Shown here: positions 1-7,373 of the stretch, piece by piece
Position numbering within the stretch: the stretch's first letter is position 1
Layout of the letters: each line of letters opens with the position of its first letter
Source of the DNA: an uncultured Clostridia bacterium
GTDB lineage: Bacteria; Bacillota; Clostridia; Christensenellales; Borkfalkiaceae
Direction of reading: 5' to 3'
DNA length: 64,000 nt
NCBI GenBank assembly: GCA_944346885.1
Contig: CALVMR010000018.1
Coordinates: 105,294 to 169,293 of the forward strand
Translations under genes and position numbers: made by a program
The notes under the pieces: model-generated
Databases searched by the model: none
What the model was told of the DNA's origin: nothing
Seen by the model: the letters and a program-made list of their open reading frames with translations, nothing else

Positions 1-2
1 TG

Positions 3-389
3 GGGTACGGGATCGCCGCGGGTACCGAAAACGCCGTGCTGGGCGCGCCGGAGTTTTTCCGCCGCGGCACGCGCTGCGGCGTGCGGTTAAAGGCGGATGC
101 GCCCGCGTACCATATCATCAAGGTGGACGTGCACAGCGAAGTGACGCCCGTCTCCGGCGAGGGGGAGCGCGGCGAACAGCTGGCAAAGGGGATCTTGGAG
201 AGTTACGAAAAGGACAGCGAAACGCTTTGGGATACCGATATGTTCGGCAAAACGTTCCGCGAGATGGTGCAGGAGGGGCTGCGCGAAAAGCAGGGCGGCG
301 TGCCCGAAGAAGTGCGCGCCAAGCTGCGCCGCGCCCTCACGCGCATCGTCAACGAAGGGAAGGGCGGCGTGCTGTGCATACTGTTATAG
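3..389 (+). CDS. spoIVA: Stage IV sporulation protein A, C-terminal part (5' truncated by window edge)
   Basis: SpoIVA is the ATPase that polymerises on the forespore surface and anchors the spore coat basement layer. The visible 128 residues correspond to the family's C-terminal domain: they contain the stretch LWDTDMFGKTFREMVQEGL and finish RIVNEGKGGVLCILL, close to the RIVNEG-GG-(L/I)CI-(I/L)L tail that anchors SpoIVA to SpoVM. The reading frame is open to the first base, so the ATPase domain lies outside the window. The tail ends exactly as in the family, so the gene is intact at its 3' end. It implies an endospore-forming lineage. It is followed by 276 bases with no gene, a weak terminator-like hairpin and the promoter of the next operon. 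Confidence 0.9.
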   Translation, partial: GYGIAAGTENAVLGAPEFFRRGTRCGVRLKADAPAYHIIKVDVHSEVTPVSGEGERGEQLAKGILESYEKDSETLWDTDMFGKTFREMVQEGLREKQGGVPEEVRAKLRRALTRIVNEGKGGVLCILL

Positions 390-572
390 GGGCATAGCGT
401 CCGCAAAATTTTCCGGGAAGTTTTTTCCGGGCAGACAAAAAAATTCTCGGATCGGAGCCCCCGCCGCTTTTGCTTTGGGCGAAACGGCAGGGGGCTTTCT
501 CCGTGCCCGCGCTTTTCGGGGCGCGCCGCTGTAAAAACGCGGCGAAGCTCCGCCGGTTTTGTGCGTGTAAGC

Positions 573-601
573 CCGCCGATTTTGTGCGGCGCGGCGTTTT
601 T
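573..601 (+). terminator. Possible weak terminator after spoIVA
   Basis: A short GC stem (CGCCG / CGGCG, loop ATTTTGTG) is followed within a few bases by TTTTT at 597-601. The stem is only five pairs plus a bulged extension and it lies 184 bases after the stop codon, so the call is tentative. The rest of 390-600 shows only G+C-rich sequence with no ORF that has a ribosome binding site. Confidence 0.3.
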
Positions 602-603
602 GC

Positions 604-632
604 TTGCCTATTTTTTTTCGTTTTCGTATAAT
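604..632 (+). promoter_or_regulatory. Sigma-A type promoter for the ABC exporter operon
   Basis: TTGCCT (604-609), a 17-base spacer and a perfect TATAAT (627-632). Transcription would start near 639, about 27 bases before the GTG at 666. This rules out the upstream in-frame start at 561 and supports the GTG. Confidence 0.65.
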
Positions 633-665
633 GGAAGGGAACAAATATTTTGCTGGGCGGATGAC

Positions 666-2378
666 GTGAAACAATATTTCAAGTACTTAAAAGAATATCG
701 GCTGCACTGCATTTTGGGTCCGATCGCCAAGTGGATCGAGGCGGTGCTGGAACTGCTGGTGCCCCTCGTGATGGCGCGCATCATCGATGTGGGCGTAAAA
801 AACGAGGATACGGCGTATGTGCTGTGGGGCGGCGCGCTCATGCTCGGCATGGGCATCGTCGGCTTTTTTTGCGCCATCTTCTGCCAGCGCTCCGCCTCCA
901 TCACTTCGCAGGGCTTCGGCACAAACGTGCGCAACGCGCTGTTCGCGCACATCAACACCCTTTCGGGCAGAGAGCTGGATAAGATCGGGTCCGCCTCGCT
1001 TTTGACGCGTACGATCAACGACGTCAACCAAATGCAGAGCGCCGTTGCCATGATCATCCGCCTCGTCGTGCGCGCGCCCTTTATCGCGCTCGGCTCCGTC
1101 GTCCTGTGCATGATCATCGATTGGCAGATCGGGCTGGTCGTGTTCGCGGTCGCCGCGGCGGTGGGGCTGGTGCTTTGGGTCATCATGAAAAAGAGCGTGC
1201 CCTATTACAGCGCGAACCAAAAGAAGCTGGACAGGCTCACGCAGATCACCAACGAAAATTTGGAAGGCGCGCGCGTTGTGCGGGCGTTTCGCAGCAGGCA
1301 GCGCGAGCGCGCCCGTTTTGACGCCGCCGCGGAAGACATGCTGGATAATTCGCTACACATCGGGCGCATTTCCGCTTGGCTGAACCCGCTTACGTTTGCC
1401 ATCGTCAATTTCGGCGTGGCGCTCCTTTTGCTTTGGAGCGGCTTCAAAGTGGATACGGGCATGCTCTCCGACGGCGAGATCGTGGCGCTCATCAATTACA
1501 TGGTGCAGATCTTAAACGCCATGATCGTCATCTCCAACCTCGTTTCGCTGTTTACGAAGGCGCACGCCTCCATGAACCGCGTCAGCGAAGTGTTCGCGCT
1601 CTCCGCCTCCGTGCAGGACGGCGCGGGCGCGCAGCCCGATCTTTCGGCGCCCGCCGTGGAGTTTTGCGGCGTAAGTTTTTCGTACGCGGGGACCGACCGG
1701 TACAGCCTGCGCGGGATCGACGCGGTGATCCCCCGCGGCGCCACGGTGGGCGTCATCGGCGGTACGGGCAGCGGCAAATCCACCTTTGCGGGGCTCATTT
1801 CCCGTCTGTACGACGCTACGGTGGGGCAGGTGCGCGTGTTCGGGCAGGATGTGCGCGCCTATACGCTGGGCGGGCTGCGCGGCGGCATCGGCGTGGTGCC
1901 GCAAAACGCGGAACTGTTTTCGGGCACCATCCGCTCCAACTTGGAATGGGGCGCGCCGAACGCGACCGACGAAGAGCTTTACGCCGCCCTCAAAGTTGCC
2001 TGTGCGGACGCCTTTGTGCGGGCAAAGGGCGGGCTGGATACGCCCGTCGTGGAGGGCGGCAAAAACTTTTCGGGCGGGCAGCGCCAGCGCCTTACCATCG
2101 CCCGCGCCGTTGCGGCAAGGCCGTCCATCCTCATTTTAGACGACAGCTGTTCGGCGCTGGATTTTGCCACGGATGCGGCGCTGCGCGCCAACATTGCCGC
2201 GCTTTCGGACGTGACCTGCATCCTCATTTCGCAGCGCGCCTCGTCTCTGCGCGGGGCGGATACGATCTTTGTGTTGGAAGACGGCGCGGTGGCGGGGCAG
2301 GGCAGCCACGAAGAACTGTACAGAGACTGCGCTCTGTACCGCGAAATCTGCGATTCGCAGGAGAGGGCGGCGCAATGA
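666..2378 (+). CDS. Heterodimeric ABC exporter subunit with degenerate Walker B (permease-ATPase fusion)
   Basis: This 570-residue half-transporter has an N-terminal transmembrane domain (about residues 1-310) and a C-terminal nucleotide-binding domain. Walker A is GGTGSGKST near residue 365, the signature is FSGGQRQR near 468, and Walker B is ILILDDS near 488. The catalytic glutamate after Walker B is replaced by aspartate. In TM287/288- and BmrCD-type exporters one subunit carries exactly this change and makes a non-hydrolysing site. The GTG at 666 is chosen because it is preceded by GGGCGG and lies just downstream of the promoter. Its stop overlaps the next start (ATGA), so the two subunits are probably co-translated. 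Likely role: drug, lipid or peptide export at the cytoplasmic membrane; the substrate cannot be read from sequence. Confidence 0.88.
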   Translation: MKQYFKYLKEYRLHCILGPIAKWIEAVLELLVPLVMARIIDVGVKNEDTAYVLWGGALMLGMGIVGFFCAIFCQRSASITSQGFGTNVRNALFAHINTLSGRELDKIGSASLLTRTINDVNQMQSAVAMIIRLVVRAPFIALGSVVLCMIIDWQIGLVVFAVAAAVGLVLWVIMKKSVPYYSANQKKLDRLTQITNENLEGARVVRAFRSRQRERARFDAAAEDMLDNSLHIGRISAWLNPLTFAIVNFGVALLLLWSGFKVDTGMLSDGEIVALINYMVQILNAMIVISNLVSLFTKAHASMNRVSEVFALSASVQDGAGAQPDLSAPAVEFCGVSFSYAGTDRYSLRGIDAVIPRGATVGVIGGTGSGKSTFAGLISRLYDATVGQVRVFGQDVRAYTLGGLRGGIGVVPQNAELFSGTIRSNLEWGAPNATDEELYAALKVACADAFVRAKGGLDTPVVEGGKNFSGGQRQRLTIARAVAARPSILILDDSCSALDFATDAALRANIAALSDVTCILISQRASSLRGADTIFVLEDGAVAGQGSHEELYRDCALYREICDSQERAAQ

Positions 2379-4255
2379 ACGGAACGGAAAGAGATACCCG
2401 TCCGCAGGGCGGTACGGAATACAAACTGAAAAAGGAGCGCGTCCGCAAGGGCACGGCGCGGCGGCTGCTTGCCTGCGTGCGCCCGTACAAGGGGTACGCC
2501 GTCGCCGCGCTCCTGTGCAGCATCCTCTACGTCGGCTTTACGCTCATCGGCCCCGTGCTGTACGGGTTTGCCATCGACAGCATGCTCGGCAAGGGGCAGG
2601 TGCTGTTTTCCTCCGTCTTTTGGATGACGGGCGGGTTTGCGCTTTCGGTGCTGCTTGCCGCGCTTTCGCAAAAGATCCTCAACAACTGTGTCAATGCGCT
2701 GTGTTACAAGCTGGTGCGCGACGTGCGCCGCCGCGCCTTTGCGAGTTTGACCGAAGTGCCCGTTTCGTATGTAGACGGGCATGCGCAGGGCGACGTGATG
2801 ACGCGCATCGTCAACGACGTGGATACTGTTTCCGACGGGTTGTTGCAGGGGGTGGCGCAGCTGTTTACGGGGGTGATGACCATCCTCGCCACGCTGGTCG
2901 TGATGTTCGTCATCAATTATCTGATCGCGCTGGTGGTCGTTGTGCTGACGCCGCTCTCGCTCTTTGTGGCGGCGTTCATCACCAAGCGTACCTATAAGAG
3001 TTTTGCGCAGCAGGCGCAGGTGCAGGGCAGGCTCTCCGCGCACGCAAAGGAGATGCTCGCCGGGCAAAAAACGGTGCTGCTGTTCAGCCGCGAACGGGAG
3101 AGCTGCCGCCGCTTCGAGGAGATCGACGAACAGCTGTACCGCGTCGGCTGGCGGGCGCAGTTCTATTCCGCGCTCACCAATCCGAGCACGCGCGTCGTCA
3201 ATGCCGTGATCACGGCGTTCGTCGGGGTGCTGGGCGCGCTGTTCTGCATTTGGAGCGATGAAAGCGGCGTGCTCACCGTCGGGGCGCTCAGCCTGAGCGG
3301 TTTCACCGTCGGCATGCTCTCCGTATTCATCAGTTACGCCAACCAATACACAAAGCCGTTTAACGAAGTTTCCAACGTGGTCACGCAGCTGCAAAACGCC
3401 TTTGCTTCGGCGGCGCGCGTGTTTGAAGTCATCGACCGCCCCGGCGAGGACCGCACGGGGGAAAAGCATTTGGAGAAGGTGCGCGGCGAGGTGCGCATCG
3501 AGGACGCATCCTTTTCGTACGACAAGCAAAAGCCGCTCATCGAGCACTTGAACGTGCATGTTGCGGCGGGCAGCAAAGTTGCCGTCGTGGGGCCGACGGG
3601 CTGCGGCAAAACGACGCTCATCAACCTGCTGATGCGCTTTTACGATCTGGACGGCGGTGCGATTTACATCGACGGCGTCAACGCGCGGGATATCCCGCTG
3701 GACGAGTACCGCAAGCTGTTCGGCATGGTGTTGCAGGAGAGCTTTTTGTGCAACGAAACGGTGGCATGGAACATCGCCTACGGCAACGAGCACGCCTCCC
3801 GCGAGCAGATCGAAGCGGCGGCGAAGGCAGCGTATTGCGACTTTTTCATCCGCAACATGGAGCACGGGTACGATACGGTGCTTTCGGGCAATTCCAGCGT
3901 GTCGCAGGGCGAGCGGCAGCTGCTGTGCATCGCGCGCGTCATGCTTGCCGATCCGCCCATGCTCATTTTGGACGAGGCGACGAGCAACATCGATACCATG
4001 ACGGAGATGCGCATCCAAAAGGCGTTCAAAAAGATCATGCGGGGCAGAACGAGTTTTATCGTGGCGCACAGGCTTTCGACCATTTTGGACGCAGACCTCA
4101 TCCTCGTGATGAAGGACGGCGCCGTCATCGAACAGGGTACGCACGCGCAGCTCATGCAAAAGCGCGGGTTTTACTGCGATCTGTACAACGCGCAGTTTGC
4201 GCAAAGCGGCAAGGCGGCGCACGAAAAGGAAGCGGAGGACGCGCAAGAGGGATAG
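2375..4255 (+). CDS. Heterodimeric ABC exporter subunit with catalytic Walker B (permease-ATPase fusion)
   Basis: Partner of the preceding subunit, 626 residues, starting at the ATG of an ATGA overlap. An approximately 40-residue cytoplasmic lead precedes the membrane domain; the nucleotide-binding domain has Walker A GPTGCGKTT near residue 406 and a canonical Walker B MLILDEATSNID near 528 with the catalytic glutamate present. Its signature is changed to SVSQGERQ instead of LSGGQ. So the consensus ATP site would use this Walker B plus the partner's SGGQ, and the degenerate site the reverse, the expected asymmetry of type IV heterodimeric exporters. The C-terminus is low-complexity and charged. 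A 14-base direct repeat (GCGCAAGAGGGATA, 4241-4254 and 4261-4274) spans the stop codon. Confidence 0.9.
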   Translation: MNGTERDTRPQGGTEYKLKKERVRKGTARRLLACVRPYKGYAVAALLCSILYVGFTLIGPVLYGFAIDSMLGKGQVLFSSVFWMTGGFALSVLLAALSQKILNNCVNALCYKLVRDVRRRAFASLTEVPVSYVDGHAQGDVMTRIVNDVDTVSDGLLQGVAQLFTGVMTILATLVVMFVINYLIALVVVVLTPLSLFVAAFITKRTYKSFAQQAQVQGRLSAHAKEMLAGQKTVLLFSRERESCRRFEEIDEQLYRVGWRAQFYSALTNPSTRVVNAVITAFVGVLGALFCIWSDESGVLTVGALSLSGFTVGMLSVFISYANQYTKPFNEVSNVVTQLQNAFASAARVFEVIDRPGEDRTGEKHLEKVRGEVRIEDASFSYDKQKPLIEHLNVHVAAGSKVAVVGPTGCGKTTLINLLMRFYDLDGGAIYIDGVNARDIPLDEYRKLFGMVLQESFLCNETVAWNIAYGNEHASREQIEAAAKAAYCDFFIRNMEHGYDTVLSGNSSVSQGERQLLCIARVMLADPPMLILDEATSNIDTMTEMRIQKAFKKIMRGRTSFIVAHRLSTILDADLILVMKDGAVIEQGTHAQLMQKRGFYCDLYNAQFAQSGKAAHEKEAEDAQEG

Positions 4256-4292
4256 AGGGCGCGCAAGAGGGATAAAACGAAAAAAAGAAAAC

Positions 4293-4324
4293 GTGCGCCG
4301 CGCGGCAAAAGCCGCGCAGCGCAC
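4293..4324 (-). terminator. Intrinsic terminator for the minus-strand small gene
   Basis: A 14-pair stem with one mismatch (4293-4306 with 4311-4324, loop AAAA). Read on the minus strand it is followed by GTTTTCTTTTTTT, a good U-tract. On the plus strand only GTTTCTT follows, so it may also weakly end the exporter transcript. Confidence 0.7.
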
Positions 4325-4334
4325 GCCGTTTCTT

Positions 4335-4379
4335 GCGGCAAGGGGGGCGGCACAATGCTTGTGCCGCCCCCCTTGCCGC
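4335..4379. terminator. Perfect 19-bp hairpin between convergent genes
   Basis: GCGGCAAGGGGGGCGGCAC (4335-4353) pairs perfectly with 4361-4379 around the loop AATGCTT. It lies between the end of the plus-strand exporter operon and the end of the minus-strand small gene. No U-tract follows on either strand, so it is either a transcript-end barrier acting with the neighbouring hairpin or an mRNA-stabilising structure. Confidence 0.45.
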
Positions 4380-4396
4380 GTGCCGTGTTCGGCGCT

Positions 4397-4528
4397 CTAT
4401 TTTTGCGGGCGGAGCTTTCCGTCTCCGTCCGAAACCATCGTCGGACGTTCGTCTTTGAGCGCCATCAGGTATTCGTTGTATTGCTGTTCGGTGAGGGTGC
4501 GTACCTTCGTCTTTTTCTTTTTGGACAC
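4397..4528 (-). CDS. Hypothetical 43-aa basic protein, complete transcription unit
   Basis: I do not recognise this protein. It starts with GTG, then SKKKKTKVRTLTEQQYNEYL, and ends KLRPQK: a lysine-rich head, a central predicted helix rich in Gln/Glu/Tyr and a polar tail, with no Cys and no membrane segment. Reality is supported by four independent signals on the minus strand: a TATAAT box at 4581-4586, an AAAGGAGG ribosome binding site nine bases before the GTG, a stop codon, and an intrinsic terminator downstream at 4293-4324. The open frame extends 23 codons further upstream, but the Shine-Dalgarno fixes the start at 4528. The composition suggests a nucleic-acid- or ribosome-associated small protein; that is inference only. 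Confidence 0.7.
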   Translation of the reverse strand: MSKKKKTKVRTLTEQQYNEYLMALKDERPTMVSDGDGKLRPQK

Positions 4529-4580
4529 GGCTGTTTTCCTCCTTTGCCTTTGCAGGAGAGTATGCGCAGGATCGCCGCAA

Positions 4581-4608
4581 ATTATAGCGGATCGCAAAAA
4601 AATATGAA
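4581..4608 (-). promoter_or_regulatory. Promoter of the 43-aa gene
   Basis: On the minus strand TTCATA, a 16-base spacer rich in T, and a perfect TATAAT (complement of 4581-4586). The start of transcription would fall near 4575, leaving a leader of about 45 bases that contains AAAGGAGG. Confidence 0.55.
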
Positions 4609-4637
4609 AAAATTATGAAAAAATTTTTGAAAATATG

Positions 4638-4667
4638 TTGGCATGCGGGGGGGGACGGTGCTATGAT
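4638..4667 (+). promoter_or_regulatory. Candidate promoter with a G8 tract in its spacer (possible small RNA)
   Basis: TTGGCA (4638-4643), 18-base spacer containing eight consecutive G, and TATGAT (4662-4667). No ORF with a ribosome binding site follows on this strand. The only downstream element is the hairpin at 4731-4761, so a transcript of about 90 nt would be predicted. With the neighbouring promoter and terminators this accounts for the 322 bases between the 43-aa gene and serA. Confidence 0.3.
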
Positions 4668-4730
4668 CGAAATAGAAATAAAGGCAGGATAAAAAAGCGG
4701 AATAATAAAACGGAACGTTGCACAAAACGC

Positions 4731-4765
4731 CGCGCCCCCGCGCAATTTGCGCGGGGGCGCGTTTC
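4731..4765 (+). terminator. Hairpin ending the candidate small transcript
   Basis: A perfect 13-pair G+C stem (4731-4743 with 4749-4761, loop AATTT) followed by TTTCG. It shares the core GCGCCCCCGC with the serA terminator 60 bases away, as if one hairpin had been duplicated. Confidence 0.45.
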
Positions 4766-4791
4766 GTGCGGAGGGGATCCGCGGGGAGAAC

Positions 4792-4830
4792 AAAAAAGCG
4801 CGCCCCCGCTCCGTCGGAGCGGGGGCGCGC
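4792..4830 (-). terminator. Intrinsic terminator of the serC-serA operon
   Basis: A perfect 15-pair stem (4798-4812 with 4816-4830). On the minus strand it lies 20 bases after the serA stop and is followed directly by TTTTTTG (complement of 4791-4797). Confidence 0.85.
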
Positions 4831-4850
4831 CGTTTTGCTTTTTACGCCTC

Positions 4851-6008
4851 TCAGCCGAGCACGCGCACGCGGAGCACGTTCGCCTGCCCCGTAAGCTCTT
4901 TCACCAGCTTATCGGAGGGCTTTTCGTCGAGGTCGAGGATCATGTACGCCATTTCCTTTTTGGATTTATCCAACAGGTTGGCGATGTTGATGCCCGCCTT
5001 GGAAACGGCAGAGGTGATGGAGGAGATGACGCCTTCCACGTTTTTGTGCATGATGCAGATGCGTGCCGCCGAAGCGCGGGGCGCGGAAACGTCGGGGAAG
5101 TTCACGCTGTGGGTGATGTTTCCGTTTTCGATGTAATCCACCAGCTCTTTTGCCGCCATCTGCGCGCAGTTATCCTCCGCTTCGGGCGTGGAAGCGCCCA
5201 AGTGCGGCACGCACACGATGTTGGGTTCGCCGATGAGGCAGTCGGCGGGGAAGTCGGTGATGTACCGCTCGATCTTGCCGCTGCGCACCGCCGCGAGCAC
5301 CGCGTCCGCATCGACCAGTTCGCCGCGCGAGTTGTTGATGAGCACGGCGCCGTCCTTCATGCGGGCAAAGGTCTCGGCGTTGAACATCTTATCCGTATCG
5401 GGGGTGAGGGGAACGTGCACGGTCACAAAGTCTGCGCTCTTGATCAGGGTATCCAGATCGGCGGTGTGCACGCGGTTATCCAAGTGCAGCGCGCCCGCAA
5501 CCGAGAGGTAGGGGTCGTAGCCGATGACGTCCATGCCCAGATCCACCGCCGTGTTGGCGACCATCACGCCGATCGCGCCCAGCCCGATCACGCCCAGCGT
5601 TTTGCCGGAGATCTCGTGCCCGACGAATTTGGATTTCCCTTTTTCCACCGCCTTGGAGATGCCTTCGGTGCCTTTGAGCGTCTTCACCCAGTCGATGGCG
5701 TCCACGATCTTTCTCCCGCCGAGGAAGAGCTCGCAGATGACCAGCTCTTTGACGGCGTTGGCGTTTGCGCCCGGCGTGTTGAAAACGACGATGCCCTTAT
5801 CGGTGCAGGCGGGGATGGGGATGTTGTTCGTGCCCGCTCCCGCGCGCGCCACGGCGAGCAGGTTGCTGCCGAGGGGGTATTCGTGCATGTTGAAGCTGCG
5901 CAGCATGATGCCGTCCGGGTTTTCGGCTTCTTTGGTAAAGGTGTAGCCCGCGGGGAACTCTTTATCCGCTACGGGGCTGATCTCGTTGAGTTTGAGGATC
6001 TGCGGCAT
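4851..6008 (-). CDS. serA: D-3-phosphoglycerate dehydrogenase (short form with ACT domain)
   Basis: Catalyses the NAD-dependent oxidation of 3-phosphoglycerate to 3-phosphohydroxypyruvate, the first step of serine synthesis, in the cytosol. The 385 residues show the 2-hydroxyacid dehydrogenase split domain, a Rossmann motif GVIGLGAIG near residue 140, the catalytic Arg in NNSRGELVD, a Glu in GEPNIV and the His in VPHLGAST. The last ~70 residues (KNVEGVISSITSAVSKAGIN) form an ACT domain that usually mediates serine feedback. The length fits the short SerA class without the intervening ASB domain. It lies 27 bases after serC on the same strand with an AAGGAG site, so the two form an operon. Confidence 0.93.
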   Translation of the reverse strand: MPQILKLNEISPVADKEFPAGYTFTKEAENPDGIMLRSFNMHEYPLGSNLLAVARAGAGTNNIPIPACTDKGIVVFNTPGANANAVKELVICELFLGGRKIVDAIDWVKTLKGTEGISKAVEKGKSKFVGHEISGKTLGVIGLGAIGVMVANTAVDLGMDVIGYDPYLSVAGALHLDNRVHTADLDTLIKSADFVTVHVPLTPDTDKMFNAETFARMKDGAVLINNSRGELVDADAVLAAVRSGKIERYITDFPADCLIGEPNIVCVPHLGASTPEAEDNCAQMAAKELVDYIENGNITHSVNFPDVSAPRASAARICIMHKNVEGVISSITSAVSKAGINIANLLDKSKKEMAYMILDLDEKPSDKLVKELTGQANVLRVRVLG

Positions 6009-6035
6009 TGTTCTTTCTCCTTGTCGTATGGTATG

Positions 6036-7109
6036 TTATGCGTTCGCTTTTTCAAACTTTTTCATGAACTCGATGAGCTTTTTCACGCCGTCTACGGGCA
6101 TGGCGTTGTAGATGGAGGCGCGCATGCCGCCGACGAGGCGGTGCCCTTTCAGGCTTACGAGCCCTTCCGCCTTCGCTTCGGCAACGAACTTCGCGTCCGT
6201 ATCTTTATCGGGCGTTACGAAGGGCACGTTCATGATGGAGCGGTACTTCTTTTCCACGCTGTTGGTGTAGAACTTCGAATTGTCGATAAAGTCGTACAAA
6301 AGCCCCGCTTTGTATTCGTTGACTTTGTTGATCTCCTTGATGCCGCCCAGCTTGATGAGGTGGCGGAACACGAGGTTCGCCATGTAGATGGCAAAGCAGG
6401 GAGGGGTATTGTACAGCGAGCCGTTTTCCGCCTGCGTCTTCCATTTGAGCATGGTCGGGCACTGCGGCAGCGGGTTTTCGATGAGGTCTTTGCGCGCGAT
6501 GACGATGGTCACGCCCGCGGGCGCCACGTTCTTCTGCGCGCCGGCGTAGATGACGCCGAACTTCGTTACGTCTACTTCGCGGGAGAGGATCTCCGAGCTC
6601 ATATCCGCCACCAGCGGCGCCTTCACGTCGGGAAATTCCACATAGCGGGTGCCGAAGATGGTGTTGTTCGAGCAAATGTGCACATAATCCGCGTCGTCGT
6701 TGAAGGGGATCGCCTTTACGTCGGGGATGTAGGTATAGGTCTTATCCTCGGAGGAGGCAACGCAGCGCGCTTCGCCGAAGATCTTGCCTTCCTGCCATGC
6801 CTTTTTGGAGAAGTTGCCCGTCACAACGTAATCCGCTTTGCCCGTGTGCATCAAGTTGAGGGGCACGGCGGCAAACTGCTGGCTGGCGCCGCCCTGCACA
6901 AAGAGCACGCAGTACTCTTCGGGGATGTTCATGAGCTTGCGCAGGTTGGCTTCCGCCTCTTCCACAATGGCAGAAAACGCCTTGTCGCGGTGGCTGATCT
7001 CGCATACGCTCATGCCCGTTCCCGCAAAATCGAGGAGCTCTTTTTGCGCCTCTTCCAAAACTTCGAGAGGAAGCATGGAAGGACCTGCCGAAAAATTGTA
7101 AACTCTCAT
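6036..7109 (-). CDS. serC: Phosphoserine aminotransferase
   Basis: Pyridoxal-phosphate enzyme that converts 3-phosphohydroxypyruvate and glutamate to phosphoserine, the second step of serine synthesis. The 357-residue product starts MRVYNFSAGPSMLP, the family's N-terminal phosphate-binding signature; the PLP lysine is in YAGAQKNVAPAG, and the end carries VGGMRASIYNAMP, also typical. The ATG at 7109 is chosen over an in-frame ATG 25 codons upstream because AAGGAG sits eight bases before it and because the promoter at 7155-7184 overlaps the longer reading. It is the first gene of serC-serA; no serB lies in the window. Confidence 0.94.
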   Translation of the reverse strand: MRVYNFSAGPSMLPLEVLEEAQKELLDFAGTGMSVCEISHRDKAFSAIVEEAEANLRKLMNIPEEYCVLFVQGGASQQFAAVPLNLMHTGKADYVVTGNFSKKAWQEGKIFGEARCVASSEDKTYTYIPDVKAIPFNDDADYVHICSNNTIFGTRYVEFPDVKAPLVADMSSEILSREVDVTKFGVIYAGAQKNVAPAGVTIVIARKDLIENPLPQCPTMLKWKTQAENGSLYNTPPCFAIYMANLVFRHLIKLGGIKEINKVNEYKAGLLYDFIDNSKFYTNSVEKKYRSIMNVPFVTPDKDTDAKFVAEAKAEGLVSLKGHRLVGGMRASIYNAMPVDGVKKLIEFMKKFEKANA

Positions 7110-7154
7110 TGCCTGTTCTCCTTGGGGATCGCTCCCGTATATACTGTCTTGTGT

Positions 7155-7184
7155 ATTATACCACGTCCGCGCAAATTTTGACAA
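7155..7184 (-). promoter_or_regulatory. Promoter of serC-serA
   Basis: Minus-strand TTGTCA, 18-base spacer and perfect TATAAT (complement of 7155-7160). It gives a short leader of about 40 bases to the serC start, with no obvious riboswitch or attenuator. Confidence 0.75.
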
Positions 7185-7287
7185 GTCTTTCGGGCGGTCT
7201 GCAAGGGCGGCGGCGAAAAATTTTTCCCGCTTTCGTATGAATTGTGCCCGCGGCGGAAAAAATAAACAAATAAAAAGCGATAAAGTA

Positions 7288-7316
7288 TTTACAATTTCCT
7301 GTTTTTGTAGTAAAAT
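7288..7316 (+). promoter_or_regulatory. Promoter of the 614-aa coiled-coil gene
   Basis: TTTACA (7288-7293), 17-base spacer and TAAAAT (7311-7316), in an A+T-rich patch. It lies about 55 bases upstream of the ATG at 7374. Confidence 0.6.
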
Positions 7317-7373
7317 GGTATACGGAATATTCTATGACGCAGTGCTGCGGCAAGCAGGCTGGGAGGAGGCACC

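Noticed and set aside
561..665. Upstream start of the first exporter subunit at 561
   Set aside because: The 35 extra residues would be encoded upstream of and through the TATAAT promoter at 627-632, and they contain no ribosome site.
1979..4324. 781-codon open frame on the minus strand opposite the ABC exporter
   Set aside because: It is antisense to two well-supported genes. Long antisense frames are expected at this G+C content; its translation is Arg/His-rich with no ribosome site or family motif.
4635..7181. 848-codon open frame on the plus strand opposite serA and serC
   Set aside because: Antisense shadow of two clear enzymes; His/Val/Arg/Asp-rich translation and no start signal.
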